Source: Comamonadaceae bacterium (lineage in GTDB: Bacteria > Pseudomonadota > Gammaproteobacteria > Burkholderiales > Burkholderiaceae_C). Taken from it: a stretch of DNA of 64,000 nt. The stretch is from positions 47,624 through 111,623 of the forward strand of contig CANGME010000015.1 in assembly GCA_947455145.1 (NCBI GenBank), read 5' to 3'. Below, in pieces: positions 34,488 to 43,316 of the stretch; within the stretch, counting starts at the first letter, position 1; each line of letters starts with the position of its first letter. Below the pieces are notes generated by a model. That model saw only the letters and a list, made by a program, of their open reading frames with translations. It searched no databases and was not told where the DNA came from. A program made the translations under genes and the position numbers.

Positions 34488-35350
34488 GCTGTGGCCACCG
34501 TGGTGGTTTGAGATGGTTCTTTGACCTCATGGGTCACTGTCCACTCATAGAGCTCCAATCGCCCATCATGGTGCTCGATCAGCGCGCTGCGACTCTCGAC
34601 CCAATCGCCATCGTTGCAATACAAAATACCGTTGATGTCCCGCATCTCGGCCCGGTGAATATGACCGCAGACCACACCGTGGTGACCCCGTTTACGCGCT
34701 TCGTTGGCCACGGCCACCTCGAAGTCTGTGATGAAATTCAAAGCTTTTTTGACTTTGTTTTTAAGATATCCCGAAAGCGACCAATACGACAGACCCAAAC
34801 GAGCGCGCAGGTAGTTCAGGTGGCGGTTTAACTTGAGCGTGAATTCATACAAGTTGTCGCCGACAAAGGCCAGCCACTTGGCGCATTGAATAACGCCATC
34901 AAAATAGTCACCATGGGTCACCCACAGTCGGCGTCCGTCAGCCAGCGTGTGAATCGCATCATCCACCACGTCAATGCCTCCGAACTGGTGACCGATGAAG
35001 CCACGAGCAAACTCGTCGTGGTTGCCGGGAACAAAAATCACTTTGCACCCTTTGCGCGCCCGGCGCAGCAGCTTTTGCACCACGTCGTTATGCGCTTGCG
35101 GCCAGTACCAGCGACGGCGCAGTTGCCAGCCGTCGATGATGTCACCCACCAGGTACAGATAGTCGCTTGGGTGCGTACGCAAAAATTCCAGCAAAGGCTC
35201 AGCTTGGCAACCCGGTGTTCCCAGGTGCACATCGGATATGAAAATGGCGCGGTATCGCTTGTACCCAGGGGGATGATCGTCTTCATGGTCAGCACCTAGA
35301 GGCTGAAAACTTTGCGTCCAGGAGTCCATAACATTAAGAACCGATTGCAT
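34484..35350 (-). CDS. plcP: PlcP-like phospholipase C (metallophosphoesterase)
   Basis: 288 residues from ATG at 35350, which shares its A with the olsB stop (TGATG); GTG at 35356 is also possible. Two-metal phosphoesterase motifs: FISDVHLGTPG, LVGDIIDGW, VPGNHDEFA, VTHGDYFD and VCGHIHRAE, and the closing NGDWVES. The pattern with GW-x6-YWP after GDIID and the NGDWVES end is that of the LpxH-related PlcP group, which cleaves the head group of phospholipids to leave diacylglycerol when phosphate is short. Neighbours olsB and agt and the nearby Pho box fit PlcP rather than the lipid A enzyme LpxH. Confidence 0.82.
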   Translation of the reverse strand: MQSVLNVMDSWTQSFQPLGADHEDDHPPGYKRYRAIFISDVHLGTPGCQAEPLLEFLRTHPSDYLYLVGDIIDGWQLRRRWYWPQAHNDVVQKLLRRARKGCKVIFVPGNHDEFARGFIGHQFGGIDVVDDAIHTLADGRRLWVTHGDYFDGVIQCAKWLAFVGDNLYEFTLKLNRHLNYLRARLGLSYWSLSGYLKNKVKKALNFITDFEVAVANEARKRGHHGVVCGHIHRAEMRDINGILYCNDGDWVESRSALIEHHDGRLELYEWTVTHEVKEPSQTTTVATA

Positions 35351-36174
35351 CAGCACCCCAAGAAATGTTTGCGATAACGAGCGGGCATATCCGACAGGCG
35401 TAGCAACATCGGCAGATCAGCTGAGTTGAAATCCGGATCCCAGGCCGGTGCGCCCATCACCTTGGCACCCAGGCGCAAGTAGCCCTTGATCAGCGCCGGT
35501 GGTTTGACATCCAGCGTGCTATCCCATTGGTGAATAGCCAAGGGCAAGCGGGGCCGAACGTGGTATTCGATGGGTGCGAGATGGGTTTGCTTGAGTTGAT
35601 GCCAGGTGCTGGCAGCCTCATCCCCGCTCACGACACCGTTGTGCAGCAAGGGGATGCTGGCACAGCCAATCAAGGTGTCGAACTGGTTGCGGTGGGTGAA
35701 CTCAATCACGCCACCCATCAAGGCCATGATCACCGTGCCCTGCCGATGTGCCGAGTGCACGCAGCTTCGGCCCACCTCAACCATGCGCTCGCGTACAGCG
35801 CGAAGCCGAACCAAATCGAATTCGATATCGCTGTAGGTGCTGCCCGCCCGCTTGGCTTGCGTGGGCGTGAGCACGCGGTAAGTGCCAATCACTTCGCGGC
35901 TGGTAGCGTCGCGCACCAAAAGGTGCTCGCAGTAGTCGTCAAACAAATCGACGTCATGGCCGAGCAGCGTCGTCGAAAGTCGAGCGCCCATTTCGATGGC
36001 AAAAACCTGATGCCTCAGGCGTTGAGCTTCGCGTACTTCGTCCAGATGCTTTGCCCACGCGACCACAATGCCGCCGTGCGGCGCTTGAACCACTGAGCTT
36101 TCAGGTCGGTGAAGTAACCCCCTGGGTAAGGCAATGGGTGACAGTGGAAAGGTTGGATTGGGAAGTTCGTTCAT
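35350..36174 (-). CDS. olsB: Ornithine lipid N-acyltransferase-like protein OlsB
   Basis: 274 residues. GNAT-like acyl-ACP N-acyltransferase: LRHQVFAIEMGARL, DLFDDYCEHLLVRD, GTYRVLTP, FDLVRLRAVRERMVEVGRSCVHSAHR and GCASIPLLHNG follow the OlsB pattern closely. OlsB joins a 3-hydroxy fatty acid to ornithine, the first step to phosphorus-free ornithine lipids. The second enzyme (OlsA, an O-acyltransferase) is not encoded nearby. GGAG precedes the ATG. It begins 49 bases after phoX on the same strand and overlaps plcP, so phoX-olsB-plcP-agt is probably one transcript. Other acyltransferases of this superfamily are the main alternative. Confidence 0.78.
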   Translation of the reverse strand: MNELPNPTFPLSPIALPRGLLHRPESSVVQAPHGGIVVAWAKHLDEVREAQRLRHQVFAIEMGARLSTTLLGHDVDLFDDYCEHLLVRDATSREVIGTYRVLTPTQAKRAGSTYSDIEFDLVRLRAVRERMVEVGRSCVHSAHRQGTVIMALMGGVIEFTHRNQFDTLIGCASIPLLHNGVVSGDEAASTWHQLKQTHLAPIEYHVRPRLPLAIHQWDSTLDVKPPALIKGYLRLGAKVMGAPAWDPDFNSADLPMLLRLSDMPARYRKHFLGC

Positions 36175-36223
36175 GTGGACTCCTTCTTTGTTAGATATGC
36201 AGTTACTTGTGATTCACATGTTT

Positions 36224-38140
36224 TCAAGTGCCCACCATGCCGCCGTCACGGCGGCGAATGGCCACGGTGGCCGAGCGGGGTCGCCCGCCTTTTGCGCCAT
36301 CAGGCCAATGGCTGACGGCCTGAGGGTCAGCCGGGTCACTGCGTTCGCTGGCTGTCTCGCCGGGGTGCTGGATGTTGATGAAGACTGTGCGCCGGTCTGA
36401 CGTGAACGCGATGCCCGTGATCTCGCAGCCCTTAGGCCCGGTCAAAAAGCGCTTGGTCTCACCGGTAAACGGGTCAGCACACAACATCATGTTGTTGCCC
36501 ATGTTTTTGTACGCCCCTTGGTGCATGGCCGAGGTCGAAACGTCGGTCTGAATCCACAAAAGACCACCCGCATCAAAGCTCAAACCATCAGGGCTGCCGT
36601 ACATGTCGCCTTTGATGTTGCCCCGGTGCGAAGGCTGATTGGCATTTGGATCACCGGCCAGCGCGAACTGCATCCAGCGAAATTCCGTCGCTGACGCATC
36701 GCCGCCCTTTGCTGCACCTTCGCGCCAGCGAATGATGTGGCCCATGATGTTGTCGGTGCGCGGGTTGGCACTGTCTACCGCACGGCCTGGCTGACCCCGC
36801 TGGCTGTTATTGGTCAGCGTAGCAAACACCTCGCCGGTATCCGGATGCACGGCCATCCACTCCGGGCGATCCATCGGCGTAGCGCCCGCCACGTCAGCGG
36901 CTTGGCGCGTGTGGATCAATACATCGGCCTGCGTGGCAAAACCTTTGTCGGCCGTCAGCCCGTTGTCACCTTGAACCAGCGCTAGCCAACGGCCATGCCC
37001 ATCGGCTTCAAAGCGAGCCACATACAGCGTGCCGTGATCTAACAGGGTCTTGTTGGCGGCATAACCACCAGGACTCACCTTGTCGCGTGAGACGAACTTG
37101 TAGATGTACTCAAATCGTTCATCGTCACCCATGTAAACGACGACCCGGCCATCTTGGGTGCGCGTGGTAGTTGCGCCTTCGTGTTTGATGCGACCTAAGG
37201 CTGTGCGCTTGATGGGGGTTTGCATCGGATCCATCGGGTCAACCTCAACCACCCAACCAAAACGGTAAGGCTCATTCGGGTGCTTGGCGGCGTCAAAACG
37301 CTCGTCATGCTCATGCCAGCGGTAGCCCCAACCTTTGGGGCGCAGCCCGTAGCGTTTGTCGTCTGACGTGGGTTGATCGGCGGCCGAGAAGTAGCCATTC
37401 CAGTTCTCTTCGCAGGTCAGATAAGAGCCCCAGGGCGTGTCACCGGCTGCGCAGTTATTCAAGGTACCCAGTACCCGTGTGCCAGTGGGGTCGGCGCTTG
37501 TTTTGAGTTGCGCGTGGCCGCTGGCGGGCCCGCTCAGCACCATAGGGGTGTTGGCGGTAATGCGCCGCGCGTAGCGCGAGCCAGGCATGACGTGCCACTG
37601 CCCCTGGCGCTCAATGATTTCAATGACGCTCACCCCGTGTGCGGCCTGCGACTTGCGCACCTTGTCGGCAGACCAGTTCGCCATGCCATCGGCGTGAAGC
37701 AAGCCGTCATCGGTGTACTCATGGTTGATGGCCAACAGACCGTGGCGTGGATTGCCGTCAATCGGGAAGAAGGACATGCCGTCGTGGTGCATACCCGCCT
37801 GCAGGTTTTGATCTTCCCAGGTGTTGGAAGCATCCGGCTTGAACAGAGGCGCGCCTTCTGCCGCGCCCACGGGGTCACCCCAACGGTAAAGCACCTCCGC
37901 AACATATTCAGCAGGCACCACCAGGGTGTCCGATGTCGAGACAGGCACTGGCGTAAAGCCCAAAGTTTTACCGCTGGCCGTGCTTTCGCCTAAGGCATGT
38001 GAACCCATCAGCATGGCGATGGCTGCACCGCTACACTTCAACACGTGGCGACGCGTGACGTCCAACGCATGAATGCCAGGCTGGTTGCTGACGTTAACGC
38101 CCTCATTCGATTCAATATCTCTGCCGTATCCTTGTCCCAT
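36224..38140 (-). CDS. phoX: PhoX-type alkaline phosphatase (DUF839), Tat-exported
   Basis: 638 residues from ATG at 38140 (AAAGGGG upstream). A twin-arginine signal TRRHVLKCSGAAIAMLMG lies about 35 residues in, as is usual for PhoX, which is folded with Ca and Fe cofactors before export. Conserved blocks include WGDPVG, NHEYTDDGLL, GTLNNCAAGDTPWGSYLTCEEN, FGWVVEVDPMD, GRIKHEGATT and MGDDERFEYIYKFVS. Releases phosphate from monoesters in the periplasm or outside. A Pho box ends 48 bases upstream of this start. A longer frame from 38194 would run into the Pho box and is rejected. Confidence 0.93.
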   Translation of the reverse strand: MGQGYGRDIESNEGVNVSNQPGIHALDVTRRHVLKCSGAAIAMLMGSHALGESTASGKTLGFTPVPVSTSDTLVVPAEYVAEVLYRWGDPVGAAEGAPLFKPDASNTWEDQNLQAGMHHDGMSFFPIDGNPRHGLLAINHEYTDDGLLHADGMANWSADKVRKSQAAHGVSVIEIIERQGQWHVMPGSRYARRITANTPMVLSGPASGHAQLKTSADPTGTRVLGTLNNCAAGDTPWGSYLTCEENWNGYFSAADQPTSDDKRYGLRPKGWGYRWHEHDERFDAAKHPNEPYRFGWVVEVDPMDPMQTPIKRTALGRIKHEGATTTRTQDGRVVVYMGDDERFEYIYKFVSRDKVSPGGYAANKTLLDHGTLYVARFEADGHGRWLALVQGDNGLTADKGFATQADVLIHTRQAADVAGATPMDRPEWMAVHPDTGEVFATLTNNSQRGQPGRAVDSANPRTDNIMGHIIRWREGAAKGGDASATEFRWMQFALAGDPNANQPSHRGNIKGDMYGSPDGLSFDAGGLLWIQTDVSTSAMHQGAYKNMGNNMMLCADPFTGETKRFLTGPKGCEITGIAFTSDRRTVFINIQHPGETASERSDPADPQAVSHWPDGAKGGRPRSATVAIRRRDGGMVGT

Positions 38141-38187
38141 GGTGTACCCCTTTTGCTTTAGTGATGGGGCAAGTGTGAAAGACCAAC

Positions 38188-38205
38188 GTGACATGTTGAT
38201 GGCAG
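38188..38205 (-). promoter_or_regulatory. Pho box of phoX-olsB-plcP-agt
   Basis: On the minus strand CTGCCATCAACATGTCAC: half-sites CTGCCAT and ATGTCAC with an 11-base period, weaker than the pstS and ppk boxes. The distance to the start (48 bases) equals that at pstS. Confidence 0.6.
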
Positions 38206-38719
38206 TTGTGTGTCACTTGAATGAAACCTTCGATTGAAACGCAGAAGTGCTTTAAACCGCCTCTCTTCATAAAGCGAGTCACAACGAAAAACTGCTTAAC
38301 CTACGATTTATAAGCGCCAGTAAGTCGGAACGCAGCACCTGACTGGAGCATTTCTCAAGCACCTTGACAAAGGCCGGTTCAAGGCTTTCTCGCCCCGGGT
38401 CAATCAGCAACCTATACCTTTGTACTTTCTGGTGTTGCCAACTGGGCGGGGGAAAACCAAAGCATTGAGCAGAAATATTGGAATTAATTTTCAGAGTAGG
38501 ACTACTACGCTTCAGATAGACATCATCAATACGGTCAATGCGACCGTGGCGGTGAGAGCTGTCCCTTTTGGCAAAGGCATCCCGTTACGTCGCTATACAG
38601 AAATTAAATTACCTTTGATGCAGAGAAAAAAGGCACTTTTACAGTCTGACTTTAAAAGTTAAAGACTGGTGATTGTTTTAGATTGTGCAAATACAACTTA
38701 ACAATCGAGAAGGTGACAT
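38206..38719. other. Gap between phoX and the chemoreceptor gene
   Basis: About 510 bases, AT-richer than its surroundings. A 101-codon stop-free minus frame (38282-38584) has no usable start and an 80-codon plus frame (38420-38662) has no ribosome site or recognised motif. I see no RNA gene. It may hold the promoter of the chemoreceptor gene and perhaps a decayed gene. Confidence 0.4.
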
Positions 38720-40396
38720 ATGCGAATGAATACGCCGGTTACGCAACGCAATTACACACTACCAATGGGTAAGACTCTAGTGTCTGTTACCGATCTTAAG
38801 GGACGGATCACCTATTGCAACCCGGCTTTTGTCGAGGTAAGTGGATTTGAAGTGGGGGAATTGCTGGGACAACCTCACAACATTGTTCGCCACCCCGATA
38901 TGCCAGAGGAAGCCTTTCGTGATATGTGGGACACCATTAGCAACAAACTCCCCTGGTCCGGACTGGTAAAAAATCGTCGTAAAAATGGTGATTACTATTG
39001 GGTACGTGCAAATGCCACACCCATGATGGACGGTAATACGACCACAGGTTATTTATCGGTTCGGACAATCCCTAAGCAGGAAGAAGTCGCTGCAGCTGAA
39101 AGCCTGTATGCCCATATGCGGGATGATGCCAAACGCGGAAAGGCCGACTTCAAACTTTTCCATGGAGCGGTATTGCGGCAAGATCCGATGGGACGCCTGT
39201 TGCGGATGCTAAATCCTGGCAATAACAGTAAGTTAATCACCATTCAGTTGCTTGCCTTGGCTCTTCCTTTGGGCGCCATCGGATTAGGCTTGAGTCTGGA
39301 ACTAAGTGCACTGCTGGGTGTTTTCGTCGCTGCTGGTGCTGCTTGGCTTAACTGGAGTCTTGCATTCCGACCATTAACAAGTCTGGTAGCAGATGCTAAC
39401 CACTTGGCCGCAGGAGATCTTTCCCATACGGTTGAGACCGGTGAGACTGGACTAGTAGGACAATTACAACAGGCATTGAATCAGATGTCGGTCAATTTGC
39501 GAACGGTGGTCAGTGATGTTCGTATGGAGGTTGAACATGTGCGCGTTGCTATGCAGGAAATAGCCGACGGAAATCAGGACATGTCTGCCCGCACAGAGGC
39601 ACAAGCCAGTAGTCTGGAGCAAACCGCCGCGTCCATGGAAGAAATCAGTGGAACCGTGAAGCAAAGTGCTATGTCGGCAATTCAGGGAGCTGAACTGGCA
39701 CATGCGACAACCGATGTGACAACCCGCAGCAATGACGCAGTCCATTCGGTGGCAATCACGATGCAGGGAATTTCAGAGTCATCGCGACGCATTGAAGAAA
39801 TCGTACAGCTAATTGAGAGCGTCGCGTTTCAGACCAACATTCTTGCCTTGAACGCGGCCGTAGAAGCAGCTCGCGCAGGGGACCAGGGGCGGGGCTTTGC
39901 TGTTGTGGCGTCGGAGGTTAGGGCCCTTGCGCATCGCACCACAACCGCCGCAAAAGAAATCAAACAACTAATCACGGTGTCTACCGAACGAGTTGGCATG
40001 GGTAGCCAGCAAACTGACCAGGCCTTGAATCGTATGGCCGAGGCGCTGGGCGCAGTTGGCAAGGTCAGCACTGTCCTCGACGAAATCAAGACAGCGAGCG
40101 CGGAGCAAACCATGGGGATTACACAAATAAATGAGGCAGTTGCGCATATAGATACCATTACTCAGCAAAATGCGGCGATGGTAGAAGAACTGGCTGCATC
40201 GGCTAAATCAGTGCAGAGTCAATTGGATGGCGTCAGTAGTTCGATGCGCTTGTTCCGTCTGATTCGTGGTGAGAAAACCCTCTCGCAAATGGATGCCGTA
40301 CAACTTCGCATCGAAAATGGCAATTCCATCAACAGCCAGAAAAAATTCTCGGAATCGGATTCGGTTGTCACTAAAAAAATTGTTTCAATCCGGTGA
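38720..40396 (+). CDS. PAS-domain methyl-accepting chemotaxis protein (Aer-like)
   Basis: 558 residues. N-terminal PAS domain, about 15-125 (SVTDLKGRITYCNPAFVEVSGF, NIVRHPDMPEEAFRDMW, KNRRKNGDYYWVRANATP) as in the aerotaxis sensor Aer, then a membrane hairpin (about 175-215), a HAMP region and a long signalling domain with the hairpin tip ESVAFQTNILALNAAVEAARAG. No periplasmic ligand domain, so it likely senses redox, oxygen or energy state from the cytoplasmic side. It lacks a C-terminal receptor-methylation pentapeptide. GAAGGTG precedes the ATG. No chemotaxis genes lie nearby. Confidence 0.93.
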   Translation: MRMNTPVTQRNYTLPMGKTLVSVTDLKGRITYCNPAFVEVSGFEVGELLGQPHNIVRHPDMPEEAFRDMWDTISNKLPWSGLVKNRRKNGDYYWVRANATPMMDGNTTTGYLSVRTIPKQEEVAAAESLYAHMRDDAKRGKADFKLFHGAVLRQDPMGRLLRMLNPGNNSKLITIQLLALALPLGAIGLGLSLELSALLGVFVAAGAAWLNWSLAFRPLTSLVADANHLAAGDLSHTVETGETGLVGQLQQALNQMSVNLRTVVSDVRMEVEHVRVAMQEIADGNQDMSARTEAQASSLEQTAASMEEISGTVKQSAMSAIQGAELAHATTDVTTRSNDAVHSVAITMQGISESSRRIEEIVQLIESVAFQTNILALNAAVEAARAGDQGRGFAVVASEVRALAHRTTTAAKEIKQLITVSTERVGMGSQQTDQALNRMAEALGAVGKVSTVLDEIKTASAEQTMGITQINEAVAHIDTITQQNAAMVEELAASAKSVQSQLDGVSSSMRLFRLIRGEKTLSQMDAVQLRIENGNSINSQKKFSESDSVVTKKIVSIR

Positions 40397-40552
40397 TAGA
40401 ACCGCATTTTGGACTTGAAGTTGACCCCATTTCACGGACACCTTAACCAAATGAGCCCGCTTGCGTTCGAGCAACTTCAAACTGGAAGTTGATTGATGTC
40501 TAGCAAAGCAGGTGAAGTCCATTGTCTAAATTTCACATGATAAAATATTAGA

Positions 40553-41350
40553 ATGAAAAATTTGGGCTCAACAATCATTTCCAAACCAACTGTACAAGTA
40601 ATAGAGCGGATGTTTACCTTAATGGATGTGCTTGCATCCAAGGAAGATGCAATCTCGCTCAAAGAAATAAGCGAGAAAACAGGTCTTCATCCGTCAACCG
40701 CACATCGAATCCTCAACGATTTGGCAACTGGACGATTTGTTGATCGAGCGCAACCTGGCTCATATCGCCTAGGTATGCGATTACTTGAACTTGGCAATAT
40801 GGTCAAAGCTCGACTTAATGTTCGAGATGCCGCATTAACGCCTATGCGAGAGCTTCATCGTTTGATTCAACAACCAGTCAATCTAAGCATTCGGCAAGGG
40901 GACGAAATTGTCTATATAGAGCGAGCTTTCAGCGAACGCTCCGGAATGCAAGTGGTTCGCGCCATCGGCGGACGCGCACCACTTCATTTGACTTCTGTTG
41001 GAAAGCTTTTTCTTGCGGTCGATGACCCGCAACGTGTGCGAGCTTACGCTGCAAGAACTGGCCTCCATGGTCAAACAAAGACTAGCATTACGCAGTTGTC
41101 TGTGCTGGAGCGCGAACTGGCAAAAGTACGTCAATATGGTTCCGCACGAGACAATGAAGAGTTGGAACTGGGGGTCCACTGCATGGCCGCAGGGATTTAT
41201 GACGACCAAGAAAAACTGGTGGCTGGATTATCTATCTCTGCGCCTACCGGACGACTGAATGAGGAGTGGTTACCGAAACTTCAAGCGGTTGCAAGTGAAA
41301 TTTCCAGATTTTTAGGCTACCAACCACAAGCCTCGTTCCAGGCGCAATAG
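40553..41350 (+). CDS. IclR family transcriptional regulator
   Basis: 265 residues. Winged helix-turn-helix at about 15-70 (AISLKEISEKTGLHPSTAHRILNDLATGRFV) and an IclR effector domain (VNLSIRQGDEIVYIERAF, LHLTSVGKLFLA, DNEELELGVHCMAAGIYD). Usually controls carbon-source genes next to it, but here no catabolic operon adjoins, so its target is unknown. Base composition is lower in GC than the surrounding genes, a weak hint of separate origin. Confidence 0.92.
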   Translation: MKNLGSTIISKPTVQVIERMFTLMDVLASKEDAISLKEISEKTGLHPSTAHRILNDLATGRFVDRAQPGSYRLGMRLLELGNMVKARLNVRDAALTPMRELHRLIQQPVNLSIRQGDEIVYIERAFSERSGMQVVRAIGGRAPLHLTSVGKLFLAVDDPQRVRAYAARTGLHGQTKTSITQLSVLERELAKVRQYGSARDNEELELGVHCMAAGIYDDQEKLVAGLSISAPTGRLNEEWLPKLQAVASEISRFLGYQPQASFQAQ

Positions 41351-41506
41351 ATGTTCATTCTTAAGCCTTGAGTATTTAGAAGTTAGAAGCCTCAGGTTAC
41401 GTTCAACTGAAGACCTGCGGATTAGCCTGTAATTAATCTTTATTTATGGCAAGACAGCGGAACTGCGCTACCTTGTACTTAAACCCGCATCAATCCCACT
41501 CATCCC

Positions 41507-41962
41507 ATGAAGCCATTTTTGACACGCCTCGTCTTTTTACTATTGGCTCTAATGAGCATCGCACAGGCCCAAGACACACCGCAGTTGGATCTGCCACGAC
41601 TACAACTCTCGGCTGGCATGCATTTGATCGACACACAACTGGCCTTAACGCCCGAGCACCGGAGCATCGGCCTGATGTTCAGGAAAGAGATGCCACAAAA
41701 TGAAGGCATGTTGTTTGTGTTTGAACAGGCCTCGACCCAATGCTTTTGGATGAAAAACACGCTGCTGCCACTGACGGCCGCGTTTGTATCGGACGACGGC
41801 ACCATCGTCAACCTAGCCGATATGAAACCACAAACCACCGACTCACACTGCTCGACCAAGCCCGTGCGCTACGTGCTGGAGATGAACCAGGGCTGGTTTA
41901 CTAAACGCGGCATAAAAGCAGGCGTCAAGCTTGGCGGAAAAGCCTTTAACAGCGCCCGATAG
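41507..41962 (+). CDS. DUF192 family secreted protein
   Basis: 151 residues with a signal peptide (MKPFLTRLVFLLLALMSIAQAQ). The DUF192 core follows: LALTPEHRSIGLMFRKEMPQNEGMLFVFE, CFWMKNTLLPL and VRYVLEMNQGWF. Function unknown for the family. Stands alone before the PuuD-like gene. Confidence 0.9.
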   Translation: MKPFLTRLVFLLLALMSIAQAQDTPQLDLPRLQLSAGMHLIDTQLALTPEHRSIGLMFRKEMPQNEGMLFVFEQASTQCFWMKNTLLPLTAAFVSDDGTIVNLADMKPQTTDSHCSTKPVRYVLEMNQGWFTKRGIKAGVKLGGKAFNSAR

Positions 41963-42033
41963 AATGAACTTTAGGTGGTCTAAGCGGCACCTGACTTCAC
42001 CACCGGCCGTTTCATCAACACAAGGATTTAACA

Positions 42034-42615
42034 ATGAGTTCGATTTTTCAATCCCTGGGGCGTACCGTTTTAGCCGGGTTCGTTCTGCTGCTGATACTGG
42101 TACTAGCAGTCGGGACCAACGTCCACTTGAGTCACGCCTGGTCCACTTTTTTTATGCGCTGGCTGCACGTTGTTAGCGCCATGATGTGGGTAGGTTTGCT
42201 GTGGTATTTCAATTTTGTGCAAATCCCATCGATGCCCAAAATCCCGGATGAACAAAAACCCGCCATCAGCAAAGTGATTGCCCCTACAGCGCTGTTCTGG
42301 TTTCGCTGGTCGGCACTGGCAACAGTCGTCACCGGCCTGCTCTTGGCCACCATGAGCGGTTATGTGATGTCCGCCCTGAGTCTACAAAAACCGGTAACAG
42401 CCATTGGCATTGGCATGTGGCTGGCCCTGGTAATGGCCTTTAACGTGTGGTTCATCATTTGGCCTAACCAGCAAAAGGCACTGGGCTTGGTGGCGGTAGA
42501 AGCACCCGAGAAAGCCAAGGCGGCGCGCATGGCGATGTTGACGTCACGTTTTAACACCATGCTCTCCATTCCCATGCTCTTTTGCATGGTGGCCCAACAA
42601 AACGGCGGTCTGTAA
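42034..42615 (+). CDS. PuuD-like membrane protein (urate oxidase N-terminal domain family)
   Basis: 193 residues with about five membrane segments. The pattern FFMRWLHVVSAMMWVGLLWYFNFVQIP and WFIIWPNQQKALG is that of the membrane part of PuuD urate hydroxylase. The cytochrome c domain that PuuD carries at its C-terminus is missing, and no purine-catabolism genes are near, so urate oxidation cannot be claimed. Short forms of this kind are common in Burkholderiales. Ends at a strong terminator shared with sodB. Confidence 0.75.
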   Translation: MSSIFQSLGRTVLAGFVLLLILVLAVGTNVHLSHAWSTFFMRWLHVVSAMMWVGLLWYFNFVQIPSMPKIPDEQKPAISKVIAPTALFWFRWSALATVVTGLLLATMSGYVMSALSLQKPVTAIGIGMWLALVMAFNVWFIIWPNQQKALGLVAVEAPEKAKAARMAMLTSRFNTMLSIPMLFCMVAQQNGGL

Positions 42616-42638
42616 ACCTCTATCTACTCCGTAGAATC

Positions 42639-42669
42639 AAAAAAGCCGACCCATGAGGTCGGCTTTTTT
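42639..42669. terminator. Bidirectional terminator between the PuuD-like gene and sodB
   Basis: AAAAAAGCCGACC-CATGA-GGTCGGCTTTTTT: seven-pair stem (42645-42663) with an A-run before and a T-run after, so it works for both convergent genes. Confidence 0.9.
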
Positions 42670-42687
42670 GTTGACGAGAGAAAAAGA

Positions 42688-43269
42688 TCAGGCGAAATTT
42701 TTCTCAGCAAATTCCCAGTTCACCAGATTGTTGAGGAAGGTCTCAACAAACTTCTGACGCAGGTTGCGGTAGTCGATGTAGTAGGCATGCTCCCACACGT
42801 CGACGGTCAACAAGGCCTTGTCAGCAGTGGTCAGTGGCGTGCCTGCTGCACCCATGTTGACGATGTCCACAGAGCCATCGGCTTTCTTAACGAGCCAAGT
42901 CCAGCCTGAGCCAAAGTTGCCCACGGCTGATTTCACAAACGCTTCCTTGAACGCTGCCGTGCTGCCCCACTTGGCGTTGATGGCCGTTGCCAATGCGCCT
43001 GAGGGCTCGCCACCGCCTTGAGGCTTCATGCAGTTCCAGAAGAAAGTGTGGTTCCAGATTTGGGCCGAATTGTTGTAGATGCCGCCACTGGATTTTTTAA
43101 TGATGTCTTCAAGAGACATGTTCTCAAAATCAGTACCTTTTTGCAGGTTGTTAAGATTAACGACGTAAGCATTGTGGTGCTTAGCATGGTGGTATTCGAG
43201 TGTCTCCTTGGAATAATGCGGGGCTAGGGCATCGATGGCAAAGGGCAGTGCGGGAAGGGTGTGTTCCAT
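42688..43269 (-). CDS. sodB: Superoxide dismutase, Fe type
   Basis: 193 residues. Metal ligands: His in LEYHHAKHHNAYV, His in AQIWNHTFFWNCM, Asp and His in VDVWEHAYYIDYRN. The WNHTFFWNCMKPQGGG segment is the Fe-type signature. Converts superoxide to peroxide in the cytoplasm. Start preceded by GAGGAAAT. Downstream of xseA by 47 bases on the same strand. Confidence 0.96.
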   Translation of the reverse strand: MEHTLPALPFAIDALAPHYSKETLEYHHAKHHNAYVVNLNNLQKGTDFENMSLEDIIKKSSGGIYNNSAQIWNHTFFWNCMKPQGGGEPSGALATAINAKWGSTAAFKEAFVKSAVGNFGSGWTWLVKKADGSVDIVNMGAAGTPLTTADKALLTVDVWEHAYYIDYRNLRQKFVETFLNNLVNWEFAEKNFA

Positions 43270-43316
43270 GATTTCCTCTTGGGAGTTTGTTGTTAAAAAA
43301 GTAGTGATTGTAGAAA

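Noticed and set aside
34484..35350. LpxH (lipid A UDP-diacylglucosamine hydrolase)
   Set aside because: Shares the metal motifs, but the GW-x6-YWP and NGDWVES features and the olsB/agt/phoX context fit PlcP better.
38420..38662. 80-codon plus frame before the chemoreceptor gene
   Set aside because: No ribosome site or similarity; overlaps another equally open frame on the other strand.
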